Below are positions 6,280-10,259 of a stretch of DNA of 10,259 bases, piece after piece. Below the pieces are notes generated by a model. It made no database searches. It was not told the origin of the DNA and saw only the letters and a list, made by a program, of their open reading frames with translations. Location of the stretch: positions 1 to 10,259 of the forward strand of contig DQGU01000162.1 of NCBI GenBank assembly GCA_003524565.1. The letters are read 5' to 3'. Within the stretch, counting starts at the first letter, position 1, and the number at the start of each line of letters is the position of its first letter. The position numbers and the translations under genes were made by a program. This stretch comes from Rhodospirillaceae bacterium. GTDB lineage: Bacteria; Pseudomonadota; Alphaproteobacteria; Micavibrionales; UBA2020.

Positions 6280-8531
6280 TTCTTCTCTTTGGTCACGAAA
6301 CTGTCCATGATTTTTTTGCGTCCGGCTTTGTCGAATTTGATGTCGAGTTTGTCGCGGTCGGTCGATACCACGGTGCCGGGGCCGAATTTCTGGTGAAAAA
6401 CGCGATCGCCCGGGGCAAAGCCGCCTTCGGATTCCAGATGCGGGCTGACCTGCGATATGCCGCTGTCGGCCAGTTCCGCCCTACGTCCGCGAAAGCCGGA
6501 TGCGCCGCCACCGCCAAAGCCGCCGCCGCCATAATTGCCGCCCCCGTAGCCACCGCCAAAGCCGCCGCTTTGCGGGCTGAGGCCGGTTTCGACCACGGTG
6601 TCGATATGTTCCTTCGGCAGCTCGTCAATAAAGCGTGACGGCAGGCAGGATGTCCAGCTGCCGTAAATCACGCGGTTCGCGGCGAATGAAATCGTGGCGC
6701 GTTTGCGCGCGCGGGTAATGCCGACGTAGGCGAGGCGGCGCTCTTCCTCCAGCCCCGCGATGCCGTTTTCATCCATGGTGCGCTGGCTTGGGAATACGCC
6801 TTCTTCCCAGCCCGGCAGGAACACGACGTCGAATTCCAGTCCCTTGGCGCTGTGCAGGGTCATGACCGATACCATGTCCGCGCCCTGCTGTTCCTGATTT
6901 TCCATGACCAGCGCGACGTGTTCGAGGAAGCTTTCCATGCTCTCGAATTCCTCCAGCGCCGCGACGAATTCCTTGAGGTTTTCAAGCCGTCCTGCAGCTT
7001 CCGGCGATTTATCCGCCTGCCACATGCCGGTATAGCCGCTTTCATCAAGGATAATACCCGCAAGCTCGGCCTGCGTCAGTTCGCGCAGCTGCAATCGCCA
7101 GCGGTCGAAATCACCGACAAGCGAGGTCAGCGTTTGTTTTACTTTCGGTTTGAATTCATCGGTTTCAAGCAGCCGTCTGAGCGCGCCGAAAAGTGAAATG
7201 TTCTGCGCGCGTGCATAGCTGTGCAATACCTGCATCGTCGCATCGCCGATGCCGCGTTTGGGCACGTTGATGATGCGCTGGAGCGCAAGGTCGTCATCCG
7301 GCTGCACCGTGACGCGCATATAGGCGATAGCGTCGCGGATTTCCTGACGCTCGTAAAATCGCAGGCCCCCGATAACGCGGTAGGGGATGCTTTCGCGGAT
7401 AAAGCGCTCTTCAAATTCACGCGTCTGGAAACCGGCGCGCACCAGAATGGCCATGCTGCCCAGCTTCACGCCCTTGCGCTGCAGGGATTCGATGTCGCCA
7501 GCGATGGTTTGCGCTTCCTGCGCGCCGTCCCATACGCCGCGCAGATGCACGGGCTCGCCGTCTTCGTCGGCGCTCCAAAGCTCTTTGCCGAGGCGGCCGC
7601 GGTTATGCGCGATAACGCCGTTTGCGGCAGCGAGGATGTTTTTGGTGGAGCGGTAGTTTTGTTCCAGCCGCACCACGGTCGCGCCCGGAAAATCCTGTTC
7701 AAAGCGCAGGATGTTGCCAATCTCCGCCCCGCGCCAGCCGTAAATGGACTGGTCGTCGTCGCCTACGCAGCAGATGTTTTTGCGCGTCTGCGCCAAAAGT
7801 CTCAGCCACATATATTGCGCGACGTTGGTGTCCTGATATTCATCGACCAGAATGTATTTGAAACGGTTTTGATAGTCCTGCAGCACGTCGGCGTTTTTCG
7901 GGTCGCGCAAAATGCTGACGCAGTGCATCAGCAAGTCGCCGAAATCGCAGGCGTTGAGAATACGCAGGCGTTCCTGATACAGCGCATAAAGCCGCGGCAG
8001 CTTGCCGTCGGCGATGTCGCCGCCGTCGGCCTGCGTGATTTGCTCCGGCGTTTGCGCGCGGTCTTTCCAGCGTGAAATCACCGACAGCAAAAGCCGCGGC
8101 GGGCATTTTTTGGCGTCGATGTTTTCCGCCTCCGCCAGCTGTTTTATCAAACGCAGCTGGTCGTCTTCGTCCAGAATGGTGAAATTGGTTTTCAGCCCCA
8201 CGCGCTCCGCATGGCGGCGCAGCATGCGCGCACAAAGACTGTGGAATGTGCCGAGCCACCAGCCCTCCACCGGGCGGCCACCCAGCATGCTGGAAACGCG
8301 GTGTTTCATTTCCGCCGCCGCCTTGTTGGTGAAGGTCACGGCCAGAATTTGCGCTGGGCCCGCGCGTCCCGTGGTCAGCAAATGGCCAAGGCGCGTTGTC
8401 AGCACACGCGTCTTGCCCGTGCCTGCGCCTGCCAGCACCAGCACGGGGCCGTCCAGCGTTTCGACGGCCAGCCGCTGGGCAGGGTTCAGACTGTCAAGAT
8501 ATGAAAAATGATTTGTCTGTTCGGGCAACAT
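6276..8531 (-). CDS. uvrD: UvrD/PcrA-type 3'-5' DNA helicase (SF1A)
   Basis: This superfamily 1A helicase unwinds DNA 3' to 5' during nucleotide excision and mismatch repair and strips recombinase filaments. From the ATG at 8531 it has 751 residues, a normal length. Motifs in order are the Q-motif N-P-A-Q-R (16-20), Walker A GAGTGKT (35-41), GTFHSLC (94-100), Walker B VDEYQDTN (229-236), GDDDQSIYGWRG (257-268), EQNYRS (290-295), MTLHSAKGLEFD (557-568) and YVGITRAR (602-609). A glycine-rich linker (about 656-681) leads to a C-terminal Tudor-like module with D-R-V-x-H-x-K-F-G-x-G-T-V (709-721). In PcrA and UvrD that module contacts RNA polymerase. The frame extends to a TTG at 8588, but those 19 residues lack family resemblance and the ATG is followed directly by the conserved L-N-P-A-Q-R region. 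It is divergent from pal. The sequence does not cleanly separate UvrD from PcrA naming. Confidence 0.95.
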   Translation of the reverse strand: MLPEQTNHFSYLDSLNPAQRLAVETLDGPVLVLAGAGTGKTRVLTTRLGHLLTTGRAGPAQILAVTFTNKAAAEMKHRVSSMLGGRPVEGWWLGTFHSLCARMLRRHAERVGLKTNFTILDEDDQLRLIKQLAEAENIDAKKCPPRLLLSVISRWKDRAQTPEQITQADGGDIADGKLPRLYALYQERLRILNACDFGDLLMHCVSILRDPKNADVLQDYQNRFKYILVDEYQDTNVAQYMWLRLLAQTRKNICCVGDDDQSIYGWRGAEIGNILRFEQDFPGATVVRLEQNYRSTKNILAAANGVIAHNRGRLGKELWSADEDGEPVHLRGVWDGAQEAQTIAGDIESLQRKGVKLGSMAILVRAGFQTREFEERFIRESIPYRVIGGLRFYERQEIRDAIAYMRVTVQPDDDLALQRIINVPKRGIGDATMQVLHSYARAQNISLFGALRRLLETDEFKPKVKQTLTSLVGDFDRWRLQLRELTQAELAGIILDESGYTGMWQADKSPEAAGRLENLKEFVAALEEFESMESFLEHVALVMENQEQQGADMVSVMTLHSAKGLEFDVVFLPGWEEGVFPSQRTMDENGIAGLEEERRLAYVGITRARKRATISFAANRVIYGSWTSCLPSRFIDELPKEHIDTVVETGLSPQSGGFGGGYGGGNYGGGGFGGGGASGFRGRRAELADSGISQVSPHLESEGGFAPGDRVFHQKFGPGTVVSTDRDKLDIKFDKAGRKKIMDSFVTKEKN
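6489..6566 (-). repeat. Glycine-rich low-complexity tract inside the helicase gene
   Basis: Residues 656-681 of the helicase consist almost only of Gly with Phe, Tyr, Asn, Ala and Ser, arranged as imperfect GGG-F/Y units. In DNA this is a run of GGC/GGT codons. It lies between the helicase core and the C-terminal RNA-polymerase-binding module and probably acts as a flexible tether. Such a tract can vary in length by slippage. Confidence 0.85.
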
Positions 8532-8710
8532 CGCTTTTGGCTCGTTATTTCGGGTGCAGGGTTTCAGGTACGGGCTGATTTTTTGCAATCATGCGGGAAC
8601 TGGGCATCGGCGGCAACCGTTGGCCTGCCAGATATCGCTCGTTCTCCTTGTCTATAGCAGACGGGGGAGAGGAAAATCTTCAAAAAAACGCCTGTTTTTC
8701 CAAATCGGTC

Positions 8711-8738
8711 TTGTAAGCCCGCTATGGGCAGGTATAAA
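8711..8738 (+). promoter_or_regulatory. Candidate promoter of pal-cpoB
   Basis: TTGTAA (8711-8716) and TATAAA (8733-8738) are 16 bases apart and resemble a sigma-70 promoter; the -10 box matches at five of six positions. The start point would be near 8745, giving a leader of about 44 bases. The site lies in the 257-bp divergent region 8532-8788. The remainder of that region holds no gene that I can support. On the minus strand it has a TATAGA (8658-8653) without a convincing -35 box. Confidence 0.45.
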
Positions 8739-8748
8739 TATGACGGAC

Positions 8749-8767
8749 AGCCCAAGGCGGGCTTTTT
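8749..8767 (+). terminator. Terminator-like hairpin in the pal leader
   Basis: A 5-bp stem AGCCC (8749-8753) with GGGCT (8759-8763) around the loop AAGGC is followed directly by a T-run (8763-8767). It lies eight bases before the pal ribosome binding site. No gene on this strand ends upstream, so it is either a leader attenuator or a 5' stabilising hairpin at the mRNA start. The stem is short, and termination efficiency is unknown. Confidence 0.45.
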
Positions 8768-8788
8768 ACATCCAGAGGAGTTTTAATA

Positions 8789-9307
8789 ATGCGTGGCCGT
8801 ACTACGAAATTCATGAGCATGCTTGCCGTTGTGCTGATGCTCGGTGCTTGCACCAACAAAGACAAAGGCAGCGTCGCTGGCGAAGGCGACCTGAACGCCG
8901 CTGACCGTACCCAAATCTCGCAAGGTGTCGATACGGCCAATGGCGTCGTTCCCGGCAGCCAGCAAGACCTCGTTGTCAACGTCGGCGACCGTATTTTCTT
9001 CGGCTATGACCAGTATGACCTGACCGCCGAAGCCCGTGCGACGGTTGAGCGTCAGGCCACCTGGCTCAAAACCTACGCCAACGTCAGCGTTATCGTCGAA
9101 GGTCACTGTGACGAGCGCGGCACGCGCGAATACAACCTTGCGCTGGGTGAAAAACGCGCCATGGCCGTACGCAACTATCTGATTGCCAACGGCGTTGCGC
9201 CGAACCGCGTTCAGACCATTTCGTACGGTAAAGAACGTCCCGTCATTCTGGGTTCCGACAACACGTCCTGGGCGCAAAACCGCCGCGGCGTGCTGGTCGT
9301 CCAGTAA
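8789..9307 (+). CDS. pal: Peptidoglycan-associated lipoprotein Pal
   Basis: Pal is the outer-membrane lipoprotein of the Tol-Pal system. It binds peptidoglycan through an OmpA-like domain, interacts with TolB and helps constrict the outer membrane at division. The 172-residue protein has a signal peptide ending in the lipobox LGAC, with Cys21 as the lipidated residue. A short flexible linker precedes the OmpA-like domain (about 65-172). Within it are RIFFGYDQYDLT (68-79) and GHCDERGTREYN (105-116). D108 and R123 occupy the positions that bind diaminopimelate in the OmpA/Pal family. The residue after the lipid cysteine is Thr, not Asp, fitting outer-membrane sorting. The ATG at 8789 has a strong GAGGAG (8775-8780), consistent with an abundant protein. 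cpoB follows after 22 bases. tolB, usually just upstream, is not here. Confidence 0.96.
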   Translation: MRGRTTKFMSMLAVVLMLGACTNKDKGSVAGEGDLNAADRTQISQGVDTANGVVPGSQQDLVVNVGDRIFFGYDQYDLTAEARATVERQATWLKTYANVSVIVEGHCDERGTREYNLALGEKRAMAVRNYLIANGVAPNRVQTISYGKERPVILGSDNTSWAQNRRGVLVVQ

Positions 9308-9329
9308 TTACGGCTGAAAGGCTCAAGAC

Positions 9330-10259
9330 GTGGCACACGCATCGCGTCAGCGCGGCAAAAATAAAACAGGGCTCCTGCTTTTTGCAGGGGCTCTGTTTGC
9401 CGTGTTCATGACGGCGGAAGCGACCGCCGGTTTTAGCCAGAGCGCGGATACAAGCCAGCTGATGGGGCGTATCAACCAGCTCGAAAACCAGATTCAGACT
9501 TTGAGCCGCACGGTTTACCGCGGCAAAACGCCGAGCGCATCCGAAGCGGCGGCTTTCTCCGGCGGCGGCGCGGATTCCTCTGCGGTGGCGAACCTTGAGG
9601 TGCGCCTGAGCCAGCTGGAAAGCCAGCAGCGCACCCTGACCGGCCAGCTGGAGCGTATGAACCACGACGTCCAGCAGATGAAAACGCGCCTTGACCGCGC
9701 ACTGGCCGATAACGACATGCGTTTCCAGCAGCTGGAGCGCGGCGGCGTTAAAACCGGCGCGGCAAGCGCGACGGACAATACCCTTTATGCGCAGGACGTG
9801 ACCGCGCAGGTCACGGGCGCGCGTACCAGCGGCAACAGCCCTGCAGGCACGCTCGGCTCTGTTTCCAACGCTTCGACCACGTCGCGCGCCAGCGACCCGG
9901 CCAGCATCCTCTACGATACCGCCTTCAGCGATATCCGCGAGGCGAAGTACGAAGCGGCCGAAGACAAGTTCAAGCGTTTCATGGCGATGTATCCGTCGCA
10001 TGCGCTGGCGGCCAATGCGCAATACTGGCTTGCCGAAACCTATTATGTGCGCGGCAATTACGCGCAGGCCGCGCGCTCTTTCGCGCAGGGCTATCAGGAT
10101 TATCCCAAGGGCGCCAAGGCGCCCGACAGCCTGCTGAAACTGGCGCTGTCCCTGTCGCAGATCGGCAAAAAAGAAGACGCCTGCCTGTCCTTCGCGCAGC
10201 TGAAAAAAGAATACGGCAGCGAACAGACGCCCGTCGTCCGCCGCGCCGAACAGGAAGCC
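9330..10259 (+). CDS. cpoB: Cell division coordinator CpoB (YbgF), 3' end outside window
   Basis: CpoB is the periplasmic tol-pal protein that interacts with TolA and PBP1B and coordinates peptidoglycan synthesis with outer-membrane constriction. The frame is open from a GTG at 9330 to the right edge (310 residues seen, no stop). AAAGG (9317-9321) lies eight bases upstream. A basic start (S-R-Q-R-G-K-N-K) and hydrophobic core (L-L-L-F-A-G-A-L-F-A-V-F) form a signal peptide, with cleavage near A-T-A (31-33). Residues about 41-137 are Gln/Leu-rich heptads, a trimeric coiled coil in the family. A Ser/Thr/Ala-rich linker (about 140-190) follows, then TPR-like repeats from about 192 with A-N-A-Q-Y-W-L-A-E-T-Y-Y (228-239). 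Only the last part of the TPR domain should be missing. An ATG at 9408 would remove the signal peptide and is unlikely. Co-transcription with pal is probable. Confidence 0.93.
   Translation, partial: MAHASRQRGKNKTGLLLFAGALFAVFMTAEATAGFSQSADTSQLMGRINQLENQIQTLSRTVYRGKTPSASEAAAFSGGGADSSAVANLEVRLSQLESQQRTLTGQLERMNHDVQQMKTRLDRALADNDMRFQQLERGGVKTGAASATDNTLYAQDVTAQVTGARTSGNSPAGTLGSVSNASTTSRASDPASILYDTAFSDIREAKYEAAEDKFKRFMAMYPSHALAANAQYWLAETYYVRGNYAQAARSFAQGYQDYPKGAKAPDSLLKLALSLSQIGKKEDACLSFAQLKKEYGSEQTPVVRRAEQEA
9364..9398 (+). other. Strong 15-bp RNA hairpin within the cpoB signal-peptide codons
   Basis: Bases 9364-9378 pair with 9384-9398 around the loop TTTTT. In the plus-strand RNA all 15 positions pair, two of them as G-U wobbles (9370/9392 and 9373/9389). 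The minus-strand RNA would have two A-C mismatches there but is followed by a T-rich tract. The stem begins 57 bases after the pal stop and 34 bases after the cpoB GTG. A role in partial termination, mRNA stability or translation control is inference. Confidence 0.6.

Noticed and set aside
6489..6566. Repeated GCC/CCG units that might suggest a repeat array
   Set aside because: They are in-frame glycine codons of the helicase linker; there are no regular repeats and spacers.
8532..8588. A 19-residue N-terminal extension of the helicase from TTG at 8588
   Set aside because: The extension has no family similarity, the start codon is rare, and the ATG at 8531 gives the usual helicase N-terminus.
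8554..8904. A 116-codon plus-strand frame covering the pal leader and the start of pal
   Set aside because: It runs out of frame into pal, has no ribosome binding site, and its product has no recognisable feature.
9243..10022. A 259-codon minus-strand frame opposite cpoB
   Set aside because: It is antisense to the signal peptide, coiled coil and TPR start of CpoB and is Arg/Ala-rich without motifs.

Overview
The window is a gene-dense chromosomal stretch (roughly 60% GC by eye) from a Gram-negative bacterium, most likely an alphaproteobacterium. Pal, CpoB and SurA show that there is an outer membrane. A bacterial homospermidine synthase, an NDUFA9-like complex I accessory protein and an alphaproteobacterial-style guanylate kinase N-terminus (an RRG-I-M-L-V-L lead-in) point to Alphaproteobacteria. 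I cannot fix the order or genus. Eight coding genes are supported, seven complete and one cut by the right edge. I see no tRNA, rRNA, insertion sequence, CRISPR array, phage gene or toxin-antitoxin pair.

Left part (1-3120): hss (homospermidine synthase, +) ends at a strong hairpin that can serve both strands. It faces a convergent short-chain dehydrogenase gene (-). That gene is divergent from gmk (guanylate kinase, +) across a 108-bp gap that holds a good promoter candidate for gmk.

Middle part (3125-8531): four genes read leftwards, in transcription order uvrD/pcrA helicase, an NDUFA9-like NAD(P)-binding protein, surA (periplasmic chaperone/prolyl isomerase) and rsmA (16S rRNA dimethyltransferase). 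surA and rsmA lie three bases apart and are probably translationally coupled. The lptD and pdxA genes that often flank this pair in proteobacteria are not here. rsmA meets gmk tail to tail with four bases between the stop codons.

Right part (8532-10259): a 257-bp divergent intergenic region separates the helicase from pal and cpoB (+), the last two genes of a typical tol-pal cluster. Here they stand without tolB directly upstream. A promoter candidate and a terminator-like hairpin sit just before pal. A second, 15-bp hairpin is embedded in the signal-peptide codons of cpoB, which could set the Pal:CpoB ratio.

The genes are mostly core housekeeping: nucleotide metabolism, ribosome maturation, DNA repair and envelope integrity. 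I found no convincing undescribed system. The points most worth a second look are the RNA structures around pal and cpoB, the unusual P-loop of the guanylate kinase, and the rearranged gene neighbourhoods.
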